Assembly: GCF_003641205.1 (NCBI RefSeq)
Contig: NZ_CP032762.1
Span: 4,980,001-5,044,000 of the forward strand
Reading direction: 5' to 3'
DNA: 64,000 bases
Source: Rhodococcus sp. P1Y
GTDB taxonomy: Bacteria > Actinomycetota > Actinomycetes > Mycobacteriales > Mycobacteriaceae
Below are positions 52,495 through 61,627 of the stretch, piece by piece (positions within the stretch are counted from its first letter, which is position 1; each line of letters starts with the position of its first letter). The notes beneath the pieces were generated by a model. It saw only the letters and a list, made by a program, of their open reading frames with translations. It was not told the origin of the DNA and searched no databases. A program made the position numbers and the translations under genes.

Positions 52495-53694
52495 GTGACC
52501 GACCAGACCGAACCGCCGCCGAACGCCAGGTCATCTCGCGTGCAACCCGTCAGCGCCGGGATCGTTGCCGCGCTGGTGGGTTTCACGAGTTCGTTCGCGG
52601 TCGTACTCACCGGACTTCGTGCGGTGGGCGCCTCACCGACCGAGGCGGCGTCGGGTCTGCTTGCGATCTGCGTGACCCAGGCGCTCGGCATGCTGTACCT
52701 GTCCAGGCGTTACCGGCAGCCGATCACTCTGGCCTGGTCGACGCCCGGCGCAGCCCTGCTCGCCGGAACCGGAACCGTGGCCGGGGGTTGGCCCGCCGCG
52801 GTCGGCGCTTTCGTGGTCGTCGGTGTTCTGGTCGTCACAACGGGTTTGTGGCCGCGGCTCGGAGCGCTGATCAACTCGATCCCCACCTCCCTCGCACAGG
52901 CCATGCTCGCAGGTGTTCTGCTGCCGCTCTGCTTGAAGCCGGTGACTGCGTTCGCGGCGTCGCCAGTCGTCATCGCCCCGGTCGTCGGGGTATGGCTGGT
53001 TCTGCAGAAGTTGTCGAAACGCTGGGCCGTCCCTGCGGCGTTCGGCGCAGCGGCGGTGGTCATCGGCATCGATGTCGTTGCGGGAGATCGGGTTCCGAAC
53101 GCCTCCGACATGATCCCCCGGATCGACCTCACGGTTCCACATTGGACATGGCAAGCGATCGTCGGAATCGCCCTTCCGCTGTACATCGTCACCATGGCTT
53201 CACAGAACATCCCGGGGATGGCCGTCATGAGGTCGTTCGGCTACGACGTTCCATGGCGCCGCGCCATGGGTGTCACCGGCATCGGCACTGTCATCGGAGC
53301 ACCGTTCGGCGGTCACACCATCAACCTCGCCGCGATCAGCGCAGCCCTCGCGGCAGCGCCCTCCGCGCACCCCGACCCGAAGCGGCGCTGGATCGCGGCG
53401 GCGAGCGCCGGGTGGTTCTATCTGTTTCTCGCGCTGTGCTCGGCCGCAGTCGCGACCCTCGTCGCCGTCGCTCCGGCGGGCGTCATCGAGACCGTGGCCG
53501 GTCTAGCTCTTCTCGGCACGCTCGGCGCGTCGCTCGCGGGCGCGCTGAAGGACGAGACGGGACGGGAGGCAGCCATCCTGACCTTCGTGATCGCGGCGTC
53601 GGGAATCGCAATTGCGGGTATCGGTTCGGCGTTCTGGGCGCTCGTCGTCGGACTGGTCTTGCGCTGGGTGCTGAGGCCGAAACGGCTAGAGTAA
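52495..53694 (+). CDS. BenE-family transporter
   Basis: A 399-residue membrane protein with about twelve hydrophobic helices. It has the BenE-type features TLAWSTPGAALLAG near residue 80, QNIPGMAVMRSFGY in the middle and FGGHTINLAAISAAL. BenE proteins import benzoate with protons in some proteobacteria; many actinobacterial copies are unassigned. No aromatic-degradation genes are near. It starts 79 bp from the divergent FGGY kinase gene and is followed 6 bp later by a thioesterase gene. Confidence 0.9.
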   Translation: MTDQTEPPPNARSSRVQPVSAGIVAALVGFTSSFAVVLTGLRAVGASPTEAASGLLAICVTQALGMLYLSRRYRQPITLAWSTPGAALLAGTGTVAGGWPAAVGAFVVVGVLVVTTGLWPRLGALINSIPTSLAQAMLAGVLLPLCLKPVTAFAASPVVIAPVVGVWLVLQKLSKRWAVPAAFGAAAVVIGIDVVAGDRVPNASDMIPRIDLTVPHWTWQAIVGIALPLYIVTMASQNIPGMAVMRSFGYDVPWRRAMGVTGIGTVIGAPFGGHTINLAAISAALAAAPSAHPDPKRRWIAAASAGWFYLFLALCSAAVATLVAVAPAGVIETVAGLALLGTLGASLAGALKDETGREAAILTFVIAASGIAIAGIGSAFWALVVGLVLRWVLRPKRLE

Positions 53695-53700
53695 GCGGCC

Positions 53701-54165
53701 ATGACAGCCTCCGCAGGTCAGCGCGCCGAACACAACCCCGCCGCCGAGTACCCCGCCCTGTGGCCGATTGCGACGCGATGGGACGACAACGATCACTACG
53801 GCCACGTCAACAATGTGACCTACTACTCGTACTTCGACACTGCAGTGAACGCCTGGCTGATGAACACGACCGGGGTCGACATTCGCACGTTGCCTGCCAT
53901 CGGTGTGGTCGCGGAAACCTCGTGCACGTATCGACGTGAGCTGTCCTTCCCCGATGCTCTCCAGGTCGGACTGTCGGTAGAGAAGCTCGGAGCCCGAAGC
54001 ATCGTGTATTCGCTCGCGCTCTTCCGTGAGGGCGCGGACGACGAACTCGAACTGGCCGCCACCGGCAGATTCGTCCACGTCTATGTCGATGCCGTCACGC
54101 GGAAGCCTGTTGCAATTCCGACGGAGATCGAGGCCGCCGCGAGGACTCTCGTCGTTCCGAGCTAA
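53701..54165 (+). CDS. Hotdog-fold acyl-CoA thioesterase
   Basis: A 154-residue 4HBT-type thioesterase. The signature RWDDNDHYGHVNNVTYYSYFD has the catalytic Asp and the HVNN loop. It probably hydrolyses medium- or aryl-acyl-CoA. It lies 6 bp after the BenE-like gene, so they are co-transcribed; its stop overlaps the convergent phosphotransferase gene by 4 bp. Confidence 0.9.
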   Translation: MTASAGQRAEHNPAAEYPALWPIATRWDDNDHYGHVNNVTYYSYFDTAVNAWLMNTTGVDIRTLPAIGVVAETSCTYRRELSFPDALQVGLSVEKLGARSIVYSLALFREGADDELELAATGRFVHVYVDAVTRKPVAIPTEIEAAARTLVVPS

Positions 54166-55181
54166 ATGCCGATCTCGTCGGCCGTCGACAGTGCTCGGGC
54201 CACGATGTCGTCGATCAGCGACGTCGTCGGACTGCCAGCGCCGGCTCGATTGCGCGAGTCCGACTCCGCTCGACGCATCACGCCCTCGGCGATGATGGAC
54301 AACTTCCACAACGCCAGCACCTGCCAGAACCCCACCGCGGCCACATCGCGCCCCGTTTTGGCTGCATAGTCGGCCGTCAGCTCGGCCCGCGTCGGAAATC
54401 CAGGCAAGGTCGACGCCATGAACGGACCTGCGACCGCGTCGCCTGCCTCGGGCCAGTACGCGAGCAACGCTCCGATGTCAGCCAGCGGATCGCCGAGAGT
54501 GCACAGCTCCCAGTCGACGACTGCGACGATGGACCCATCGGGCGCGATGATCACGTTGTTCAAATGGAAGTCGCCGTGTACCAGTGTCAGCTCACGCTGA
54601 TCGGGAACGTTCGCCGCGAGCCGCTCGGCGAGAAGGTCGAGTGCAGGCACGTCGCGCGACTTGGAGTTGGCCCACTGCGTCGTCCATCTCTTGAGTTGGC
54701 GCTCTGCGTACGGCTTGTGGCTTGCTAGATCGAGCAAGCCCGCGCTCTCCAGATCGACTCGGTGAATGTCGGCGAGTGCGGTCGTCATGCTCTCGCCCAC
54801 GGCCGACCGTACGTCCTCGGTGAGCCCTTCGGCTTTGGCCGGTGAATCGACCACGAGACCGTCGACATAGCTCATCAACACCAGGGGCGCCTCCGCTACC
54901 GCTGGGTTCTCACTCAGCGCGATCATCTTCGGCACCGGCACCGAAGTGTTCTGCAGACCACTCAGGATCCGAAACTCACGCACAACGTCGTGCGCGGACG
55001 CAAGCAGGCGACCCAACGGCGGTCGCCGCAGAACCCACCGGCTGCCCCCGGCATCGCTCACGCAGTAGGTGAGGTTGGACTGTCCGTTTCCGATTCGATC
55101 GAAGTTCAGCGGAGAGACCGCTCCGATCCCCAGTCCGCCGATCCATTCGGATACTGCAGAGAAGTCCATGTCCGTTGACAT
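54162..55181 (-). CDS. APH-fold phosphotransferase (acyl-CoA-dehydrogenase-associated type)
   Basis: A 339-residue kinase-like protein. Nucleotide-binding NGQSNLTYCV, catalytic loop TLVHGDFHLNNVI (Brenner motif) and metal-binding VVDWELCTLGDPLADIG are all intact. Homologues (FadE36-type, ACAD10 N-terminal domain) sit near acyl-CoA dehydrogenases and may phosphorylate hydroxyacyl groups. ATG 55181 (STDMDF) is preferred over the open frame to 55208. No acyl-CoA dehydrogenase neighbour is present here. Confidence 0.88.
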   Translation of the reverse strand: MSTDMDFSAVSEWIGGLGIGAVSPLNFDRIGNGQSNLTYCVSDAGGSRWVLRRPPLGRLLASAHDVVREFRILSGLQNTSVPVPKMIALSENPAVAEAPLVLMSYVDGLVVDSPAKAEGLTEDVRSAVGESMTTALADIHRVDLESAGLLDLASHKPYAERQLKRWTTQWANSKSRDVPALDLLAERLAANVPDQRELTLVHGDFHLNNVIIAPDGSIVAVVDWELCTLGDPLADIGALLAYWPEAGDAVAGPFMASTLPGFPTRAELTADYAAKTGRDVAAVGFWQVLALWKLSIIAEGVMRRAESDSRNRAGAGSPTTSLIDDIVARALSTADEIGI

Positions 55182-55235
55182 ATGCCGCCTTTCATCCGGT
55201 CGAACCACTCTTACATGATCGGGGCACGGGACAAC

Positions 55236-55273
55236 AGAACGGCGCCGCAGGCGAATGCCTGCGGCGCCGTTCT
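55236..55273 (-). terminator. Strong hairpin terminator
   Basis: AGAACGGCGCCGCAGGC and its exact complement form a 17-bp perfect stem with a GAAT loop. It is 40 bp past the stop of the small minus-strand gene at 55313 and upstream of the phosphotransferase start, separating the two. Confidence 0.85.
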
Positions 55274-55312
55274 CGGTAGATAGGTGAGCGCAGTCGAACT
55301 GCGCCAGTTGTG

Positions 55313-55681
55313 TCAGCTGGCTCGGAGGTACGACGCCTCGCTCGGGGCATCCGTTGCCACGACCTCGAGGACATCCCGGCGCGCAGCGATCTCGTCGACG
55401 TCGCCGATGAGGAGTGCGACCAGCGCCTCAGGCTCGGACTGCCACGCCAAGCGCATCGACTGCAACTCGGACGCGACGAACAGTCCGCTGACTTCGAGGG
55501 CTTCGATCCATTCCTCGACCGATTCCGGTGTGGCCTCGGGAACCGAGTTGCGATCGAGCTGAGCTACCTCGAACTCGTAGCAGAAGAACGCGCGCATCAT
55601 CTCGAGCTGACTCGACGTGAGGGCGGCGGAGCCGCTCGACGCAGTCGTCTCCGTGGCGGGGCGGGTATCTGCGAGGGTCAT
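55313..55681 (-). CDS. Small hypothetical protein, paralogue of 61151-61462
   Basis: A 122-residue acidic protein without signal peptide or membrane helix. The conserved core begins FFCYEFEV and continues EEWIEALEVSGLFV, then LLIGDVDEIAARR. The same pattern (FSYEF..., GEWVDALTLSGLFE, LLLDADEMTRRR) occurs in the gene at 61151. I do not recognise the family. It is followed by a very strong terminator and preceded by a long AT-richer intergenic region, so it is probably an independently controlled, short mRNA. Confidence 0.75.
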   Translation of the reverse strand: MTLADTRPATETTASSGSAALTSSQLEMMRAFFCYEFEVAQLDRNSVPEATPESVEEWIEALEVSGLFVASELQSMRLAWQSEPEALVALLIGDVDEIAARRDVLEVVATDAPSEASYLRAS

Positions 55682-55758
55682 GTTGTCTCCTTCGATCGGA
55701 TTCGCTGTCCGGTGCTCTCCGGCCGCTGTTTTTGGACCTACATGGCACCGTGTTCGAA

Positions 55759-55782
55759 TCGTTACTAATCGAGTTGTAACGA
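55759..55782. promoter_or_regulatory. Dyad in the 55682-56160 intergenic region
   Basis: TCGTTAC-n10-GTAACGA has 7-bp arms and lies 78 bp upstream of the small protein start. The rest of this 479-bp gap between divergent genes has AT-rich stretches suited to promoters; no other gene is seen. Confidence 0.4.
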
Positions 55783-56160
55783 ATTTGCGCTTTTATCCGA
55801 TTCGTTGAAACTACGCCCAATTCGGCTAGGGCCGCCAGACCAAACCGGATGATGTGATAAGCGTCACACTAAGTTGAATCATCTACTGTTCGTCCCGCTA
55901 CGAATGCTTTTCACGCCGTCGAACCTCATCGAACAGGGCCCGCGAAAGCGGTGCCGACCTCCGGCATCGGCACGTAAAGCCGCCCTCGACGTTCGGCAAC
56001 TCCGACCGTGATCGAATCGTTATCACGCACATTTGAGCGGTCCTGGCGTGCACCAGCCCTACACCCGCGGCGGTTCGAGGTGCCCTTCACATCGCACACT
56101 CAGAGTCGTCTTGCATCCTCGTAGACGAGATGTCAGGCGCACGAGAGGAGATGTCCACCG

Positions 56161-56850
56161 ATGAGTTCGGACACGGACAGCATGGAATTGGTCGAACTGG
56201 AGGAACACTCCGCGACCGAAACGTTTGTCGACCCCCACGGAACTCTGGCAAGACTCGTCGTGGTCGCTGCGTCTGTGCTCGCGTCGATCCTCGTTTTGGT
56301 CGTCGTGCCGGCACTCGGCGTCACTTATCCGTACTCGCGCGCATTCGTCCCGAGCCTGACCATCCCATCGGAAACTCTGCTGCGAGCCTTCGGGCTGACC
56401 CCGGTCCTCACCGCCGTGGCCGCGCTGACCGTCGTGGCGCTGATTCGGAAGCTTCCCTACGGAATCGGAGCGGTCATCACCCTGGTGGTAGGCGCGTCTC
56501 TCACCACCGCTGCGGTGCGCGCATGGGCGAACGGATGGGTTCCGGCCTCTGCGTTGCCGAACGGAAACCTCACGGCGTGCCTGGCACTCATCAGCGCGGC
56601 CACCCTCGTCGCGTCGCCGCGATTCCTACCGATGGTGTGGGGACTCGGGACGGTCGCGGCTGTCACGGTCGCGGGAGCGGCAGTGATCGGCGGCACCGGC
56701 AGCATCGTCGGTGTCGTGACGACGGCCCTGATCGTGCTCGGATGGTGGGCCGGTTCATCCACGGTGATGTTGTTCTCGCCGATTGCCGCCGAGCGCGAGG
56801 CGCAGAATCCCTTCGATACTGCGGCACTCGCGCTGCGGCGAATGCGCTGA
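56161..56850 (+). CDS. Hypothetical multi-pass membrane protein
   Basis: A 229-residue protein. A 30-residue acidic cytoplasmic start (SMELVELEEHSATETF) is followed by five or six hydrophobic helices (about 30-52, 70-92, 98-118, 130-147, 153-175, 178-200) and a short basic tail. GAGAGGAG lies 10 nt before ATG 56161. No known family recognised. Followed by a bidirectional hairpin shared with pntB. Confidence 0.8.
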   Translation: MSSDTDSMELVELEEHSATETFVDPHGTLARLVVVAASVLASILVLVVVPALGVTYPYSRAFVPSLTIPSETLLRAFGLTPVLTAVAALTVVALIRKLPYGIGAVITLVVGASLTTAAVRAWANGWVPASALPNGNLTACLALISAATLVASPRFLPMVWGLGTVAAVTVAGAAVIGGTGSIVGVVTTALIVLGWWAGSSTVMLFSPIAAEREAQNPFDTAALALRRMR

Positions 56851-56857
56851 AACGCAT

Positions 56858-56899
56858 CGTGCGCGCGTAGTCACCTTGGGCGGTCACTACGCGCGCACG
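56858..56899. terminator. Bidirectional hairpin between membrane protein and pntB
   Basis: CGTGCGCGCGTAGT (56858-56871) pairs perfectly with ACTACGCGCGCACG (56886-56899); extending inward, 17 of 18 positions pair. The word ACTACGCGCGCACG also occurs at 4563-4576 in the first hairpin element. Confidence 0.75.
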
Positions 56900-56914
56900 A
56901 ACGGAGCCGTCGCG

Positions 56915-58357
56915 TTAGAGGGCTTTCAATTCCTCGATGACGGAGTTGACCGACTTCTTCGCGTCCCCGAACAGCATCGAGGTGCGATCGGCGGTGAACA
57001 GCGGATTGTCGATACCGGCGTAGCCCGAGCTCATCGAACGCTTGAGCACGATGACCGAGCGGGACTCGTCGACGTTGAGGATCGGCATGCCGTGGATCGG
57101 GCTGGACGGGTCGTTGCGTGCCGCCGGGTTGGTGACATCGTTGGCGCCGATGACGATGGTGACATCGGTACGCGAGAATTCACCGTTGATGTCGTCCATT
57201 TCCTTCATCGCGTCGTACTCGACGTCGGCTTCAGCGAGGAGCACATTCATGTGACCCGGCATACGACCTGCAACGGGGTGAATGGCGTACTTGACCTCGA
57301 CGCCCTTGCTTTCGAGGATCGACGCCATGTCCTTGACGGCATGCTGTGCCTGCGCGACAGCAAGCCCGTACCCCGGCACGACGATGACCTGCGAGGCGTA
57401 CGCCATCTGAATCGCAGCATCAGCCGCCGACGTCGCCTTGACGACACCGCCCGATGCATCGGCTCCCGGACCGGCATCGCTGCCGCCGCCACCGAACGAC
57501 CCGAACACGATCGCCGGAATGGACCGGTTCATCGCCGTCGCCATCAGGTTCGTGAGGATCGAACCCGACGCACCGACGATCATGCCCGCCACGATCATCG
57601 CCGTGTTGTTCAGCGCGAGACCTGCAGCCGCTGCGGACAGACCCGTCAACGCGTTGAGCAGTGAGATCACCACGGGCATGTCGGCGCCGCCGATCGGGAA
57701 CACCACGAACAGACCCATCAACGCCGCCGCGACGAGCACCAACACGATGAACCACACCGAGGTGCCCTCGCCCGGGGTCGATTTGATACCGATGAAGATC
57801 GACACCGCCACCGCGAGCACCAACAGGACGATGTTGGTGAGCTGGAACGTGCGTGCGTTCTTCACGAACGCCTTCTCCACGTTCTTGTTGAGCAGTTCCT
57901 GCAGTTTCAGGAACGCCACGAGCGAGCCCCAGAACGACACCGAACCGATCACCGCGGCGAACAACGAACCGATGACGATGTGCACGGTCGGCTCTTCGCC
58001 GTGCTGGAACGCCGAGAAACCATCGGTCTCGATGAACTCCGACCACGCGATGAGTGCGACCGTGCCGCCGCCGACACCGTTGAACAGTGCCACCAGCTGC
58101 GGCATCGCTGTCATCTTGGTGCGCTTGGCCGGCGGGACACCGAGGAGTACACCGATCGCGAGACCTGCGGCGATGAGGATCCAGTTGATCGCGGCGGCGT
58201 CGCGCACCTCGATCAGGGTCGCAACCACTGCGATGCCCATACCGACGGCGGCGATCCAGTTGCCGCGGACGGCGGTCTTCGGGCCGGTCAGGCCCATCAG
58301 ACCGTAGATGAACATGCCGAACGCGACGATGTAGAGAATGTTGACGAGGTTGTTCAT
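56915..58357 (-). CDS. pntB: NAD(P) transhydrogenase subunit beta
   Basis: A 480-residue membrane subunit. Nine or so TM helices are followed by the NADP(H)-binding domain (from about residue 310) with VVPGYGLAVAQAQHAVKDM, HPVAGRMPGHMNVLLAEA and IGANDVTNPAA. It couples proton inflow to hydride transfer from NADH to NADP+. The start shares one base with the pntA2 stop (TGATG). Confidence 0.97.
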   Translation of the reverse strand: MNNLVNILYIVAFGMFIYGLMGLTGPKTAVRGNWIAAVGMGIAVVATLIEVRDAAAINWILIAAGLAIGVLLGVPPAKRTKMTAMPQLVALFNGVGGGTVALIAWSEFIETDGFSAFQHGEEPTVHIVIGSLFAAVIGSVSFWGSLVAFLKLQELLNKNVEKAFVKNARTFQLTNIVLLVLAVAVSIFIGIKSTPGEGTSVWFIVLVLVAAALMGLFVVFPIGGADMPVVISLLNALTGLSAAAAGLALNNTAMIVAGMIVGASGSILTNLMATAMNRSIPAIVFGSFGGGGSDAGPGADASGGVVKATSAADAAIQMAYASQVIVVPGYGLAVAQAQHAVKDMASILESKGVEVKYAIHPVAGRMPGHMNVLLAEADVEYDAMKEMDDINGEFSRTDVTIVIGANDVTNPAARNDPSSPIHGMPILNVDESRSVIVLKRSMSSGYAGIDNPLFTADRTSMLFGDAKKSVNSVIEELKAL

Positions 58358-58701
58358 CAGGAATCAGCACCCTTCTGCGCGGAATCAGAAGATGGGGCTG
58401 CCACGGGTGCCTTCTTGGATTTGAACATGCTGAGCATGCGGTCGGTGACCAGGAAGCCGCCGACGACGTTGAGCGTGCCGAAGATCAGCGCGACGAACGC
58501 GATGATGCGCACACCCCACGACGCGTCCTCCGGCAGACGGCCCAGGACGATGAGCGCGCCGAGCACGACGATGCCGTGAATGGCGTTGGTGCCCGACATC
58601 AGCGGCGTGTGCAAGGTGTTGGGGACTTTGGAGATGACAGCGAAGCCGACGAAACCGGCCAGCACGAGAATCGCGATATTCGCGAGAAGTGGGGTGTACA
58701 T
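58357..58701 (-). CDS. NAD(P) transhydrogenase subunit alpha, membrane part (PntA2/PntAB)
   Basis: A 114-residue protein with three TM helices (LLANIAILVLAGFVGFAVI, NAIHGIVVLGALIVLG, IIAFVALIFGTLNVVGGF) corresponding to the C-terminal membrane part of E. coli PntA. The split into soluble PntA1 and membrane PntA2 is the usual bacterial three-gene form. One-base overlaps on both sides. Confidence 0.95.
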   Translation of the reverse strand: MYTPLLANIAILVLAGFVGFAVISKVPNTLHTPLMSGTNAIHGIVVLGALIVLGRLPEDASWGVRIIAFVALIFGTLNVVGGFLVTDRMLSMFKSKKAPVAAPSSDSAQKGADS

Positions 58702-59828
58702 CAGGCTTCTGCCTTTCTTGTAACACAGGACTGCGCGAGCACCTCGTCGGAGAAGTCGGGCGCGAGCACCGCGTTCTCGTCGAGCATCAGCTCCAGTAGC
58801 GCGGAGACGTTCTTCGAGTACAGCTCGCTTGCGTGCTCGGGCATCGTGGCCGGCAGGTTCAGCGGTGAGGCAATGGTGACGTCGTGCTTGACGACGGTCT
58901 GACCGGGTTCGGTCAGCTCGCAGTTACCGCCGGTCTCACCCGCGAGATCGACGACGACGCTGCCTGGCTTCATGCCCTCGACAGCGGCTGCGGTGACCAG
59001 GCGGGGTGCGGGGCGACCCGGCACCAACGCGGTGGTGATGACGACGTCGAAGCCCTTGATGGCCTCTTCGAGCGCCTGCTGCTGCTGAGCACGCTCGTCC
59101 TCGGTCAACTCGCGGGCGTAGCCGCCTTCACCGGCGGCATCGATACCCAGATCGAGCCACTGAGCACCCACCGAACGCACCTGATCGGCAACCTCGGGAC
59201 GTACGTCGTACCCGGTCGGGCGTCCACCGAGACGTTTCGCTGTCGCGAGTGCCTGAAGGCCCGCCACACCTACTCCGAGCACCAACACCGTCGCCGGCTT
59301 GACCGTGCCCGCCGCGGTGGTGAGCATCGGGAAAAATCGTGTCGACTCCGACGCCGCAAGAATGACGGCCTTGTAGCCGGCGACGTTGGCCTGCGAGGAC
59401 AGCGCGTCCATCACCTGGGCACGCGAGATACGCGGAATCGCCTCGACGGCAAAAGCCTGCACTCCCGCTGCCGCCAACGCTTCGATCTTGTTGTCCGCGT
59501 TACGAGGTGCGAGAAACCCGATCAGCGTCGACCCGTTCGACAGCTTCGAGATCTCCGCATCGGTAGGAGGCGCGACCTTGACGACCACATCAGCGGACCA
59601 GGGATCGCCGATCTCGGCTCCCGCTTCGACGTACAACTCGTCGGGAATCAGAGCAGACAGACCCGCCCCGGATTCGACGACGACGCGTACGCCCTTCCCG
59701 ATCAACGACGCGACAACCTTCGGAACCAACGCCACCCGGCGCTCGCCCTCCACGGACTCGCGTACGACGCCGACTCGCGTCGACGCCCCACTGTTCGTCC
59801 CATTCTCGGTACTCTGCGAAATACTCAA
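58701..59828 (-). CDS. pntA: NAD(P) transhydrogenase subunit alpha, NAD-binding part
   Basis: A 375-residue soluble dI domain. VGVVRESVEGERRVALVP is the Ala-DH/PNT N-terminal signature, and the Rossmann fold is VLVLGVGVAGLQALATAKRLG with GYDVRPEVADQVRS; the mobile loop region follows with EDERAQQQQALEEAI. The start is uncertain. No ATG or GTG lies in the right place: TTG 59828 follows CGGAGA closely and ATT 59822 has better spacing. The frame is open far upstream without family similarity. First gene of the pnt operon. Confidence 0.93.
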   Translation of the reverse strand: MSISQSTENGTNSGASTRVGVVRESVEGERRVALVPKVVASLIGKGVRVVVESGAGLSALIPDELYVEAGAEIGDPWSADVVVKVAPPTDAEISKLSNGSTLIGFLAPRNADNKIEALAAAGVQAFAVEAIPRISRAQVMDALSSQANVAGYKAVILAASESTRFFPMLTTAAGTVKPATVLVLGVGVAGLQALATAKRLGGRPTGYDVRPEVADQVRSVGAQWLDLGIDAAGEGGYARELTEDERAQQQQALEEAIKGFDVVITTALVPGRPAPRLVTAAAVEGMKPGSVVVDLAGETGGNCELTEPGQTVVKHDVTIASPLNLPATMPEHASELYSKNVSALLELMLDENAVLAPDFSDEVLAQSCVTRKAEA

Positions 59829-60069
59829 ATCTCCGACTTTCGTAAGTTGAGAGGCGCCTACGGCTCGACGAGCGGGGGTAACCGCGCTACGAGCAGGCGA
59901 ATTCATGCGCAAGGCACAAGGACACTGATGATAGCCAGAGTAGGTAGACCTTAGGTAACCCACGCCACAGCCGCAAACGATCTGAATCGAATCCGAAGAA
60001 GAACGACGTGCACGTTCCGCTGCCGCTGTGACGGACATCATAGGAGGACGCTCGCTTACAGTGGTCCGC

Positions 60070-60519
60070 GTGACCAACTGCGTCTTCTGCGACATCGCCC
60101 ATGGCGACGCCCCGTCGACGACCGTCCTCGATACCGAGGACGTACTCGCCTTCCTCGACATTCGTCCCATCTCCCGCGGACACGTGCTGGTGATTCCCAA
60201 ACGACACTCCACGGACCTCGACACGTTGGAGCCTGCGCTCGGCGGCGCGGTGTTCGCAGCGGGACAGCGGATCTCGAGGGCGATTCGTCGTTCGGATCTG
60301 CGCTCGGACGGCGCCAATCTGGTTGTCAACGACGGCAAGGCTGCGTTCCAGACGGTTTTCCACACCCACCTTCATGTCGTGCCCAGATGGACCGGCGACA
60401 AACTACGGTTCGCGCGGGGGTTCGTCACGCGCCGTCTGCGCGCTCCCGAGGAGACGGCGGCGGCAATCCGCGACGGGCTCGTGCGGCTGGCCGCAGAAGA
60501 CGCGGACCACGCAGGGTGA
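60070..60519 (+). CDS. HIT-family protein
   Basis: A 149-residue histidine-triad nucleotide hydrolase/transferase. CVFCDIAHGDAP with zinc-type cysteines begins the protein and HTHLHVVPR is the HIT motif near residue 100. GTG 60070 gives the typical TNCVFCDI start; GTG 60061 is possible. Cleaves nucleotidyl substrates such as ApnA or AMP-lysine. The stop overlaps the peptidase start (GTGA), so they form an operon. Divergent from pntA. Confidence 0.93.
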   Translation: MTNCVFCDIAHGDAPSTTVLDTEDVLAFLDIRPISRGHVLVIPKRHSTDLDTLEPALGGAVFAAGQRISRAIRRSDLRSDGANLVVNDGKAAFQTVFHTHLHVVPRWTGDKLRFARGFVTRRLRAPEETAAAIRDGLVRLAAEDADHAG

Positions 60520-61154
60520 AACTATTTCTCGCGTCGTACCGTTTCGGGGCACACGCCGATGAGTTCGTGTCGCTCACTTCAGGGCCGGGACGGGTGGCCG
60601 TTGTAGCGAATGCGGCCGACGGATGGCCTCCCGCGGCGCGAAGTTCCGCTGTGCTCAGCGAGATTCGCGGTCTACGCGATCTGGGGTTCGACCCCTTCGA
60701 GCTCGACCTGAGGGCATTCGTCGATCGGCCGGCCGATCTCGACGCCGTCTTGGACTCCGTACCGACGCTCTGGGTCAGAGGCGGAAACACGTTCGTCTTG
60801 GCGTCGAGACTCGAGCAGTGTGGCGCGGGTGACGCGATTTCCTCGCGAGTTCGTGGCGGCTCGTTGGTATTCGCCGGGTACAGCGCCGGGGCGTGTATCG
60901 CGCAGACGTCCCTCCACGGCATCGAACTCGCGGACGATCCGGCAGAAGTCCGAATAGCCACCGGCGGCGAGGTCACCGGCAACGGGCTAGGGCTCGTCGA
61001 CCTGGCGTTCGTCCCGCACTATCGATCGATCCTCGACGACCTCGGTGCAGGCCCCTCCATGGTCGCCGGTTACGAGCGCGACAATGTTCCCCACGTGACC
61101 CTCACCGACGAGCAGGTCTATCTCGTCGACAGCGACAGGGCCGAACGCATCTAA
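60516..61154 (+). CDS. Peptidase E-like (family S51) protein
   Basis: A 212-residue class-I glutamine-amidotransferase-fold hydrolase. LWVRGGNTFVLASRL, then FAGYSAGACIAQ with the nucleophile Ser, and HYRS with a probable catalytic His. Related to alpha-aspartyl dipeptidase and cyanophycinase-like proteins. No signal peptide, so cytoplasmic. GTG 60516 overlaps the HIT stop by 4 bp; its end overlaps the convergent small gene by 4 bp. Confidence 0.9.
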   Translation: MKLFLASYRFGAHADEFVSLTSGPGRVAVVANAADGWPPAARSSAVLSEIRGLRDLGFDPFELDLRAFVDRPADLDAVLDSVPTLWVRGGNTFVLASRLEQCGAGDAISSRVRGGSLVFAGYSAGACIAQTSLHGIELADDPAEVRIATGGEVTGNGLGLVDLAFVPHYRSILDDLGAGPSMVAGYERDNVPHVTLTDEQVYLVDSDRAERI

Positions 61155-61462
61155 CCTGATTGGGCGATCGGCGCGAGGCGATCGAGCGAGGACCACGCCA
61201 TCAAGCACCGCCTGCGGGTCATTTCGTCGGCGTCGAGAAGAAGCATGTCCAGCAGCAGACGCGGTTGCTGCCTCCACGTGTCCTCGGCGTCGAGCACGGT
61301 CGCCCTCTCGAACAAGCCCGACAGCGTCAAAGCATCGACCCATTCGCCGATTTCGCCGCGGTGGACGGTCTCGATGGTGTCGTAATCGACGCCGCCGTCC
61401 TGAAATTCGTACGAGAACATCGCGGCGACGTAGTGCCACGACCTCCGGTGCGGATCCATCAT
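61151..61462 (-). CDS. Small hypothetical protein, paralogue of 55313-55681
   Basis: A 103-residue acidic protein with a strong AAGGAGG site 7 nt before ATG 61462 (DPHRRSWHYVAAMFSYEF). It shares with the 55313 protein an FxYEF segment, EWxxALxxSGLF and LLxDxDExxxRR in the same order and spacing. No known domain is recognised. It may have an acid-rich helical fold. The open frame upstream is not needed. Confidence 0.75.
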   Translation of the reverse strand: MMDPHRRSWHYVAAMFSYEFQDGGVDYDTIETVHRGEIGEWVDALTLSGLFERATVLDAEDTWRQQPRLLLDMLLLDADEMTRRRCLMAWSSLDRLAPIAQSG

Positions 61463-61627
61463 CTTCGGACCTCCTTGTGAATGGGCCGTATCGTCCACAC
61501 CCATTGGCTTGGACGCTAGACCCCGGAGCTACAAGATTTCGTTGCGCGGACGCATCGATCCGATAACAGAGTTACTGGTGTGACTGATGGGACTGAGAAT
61601 CAGCGGGGTTGCAGGGACAGATGCGTC

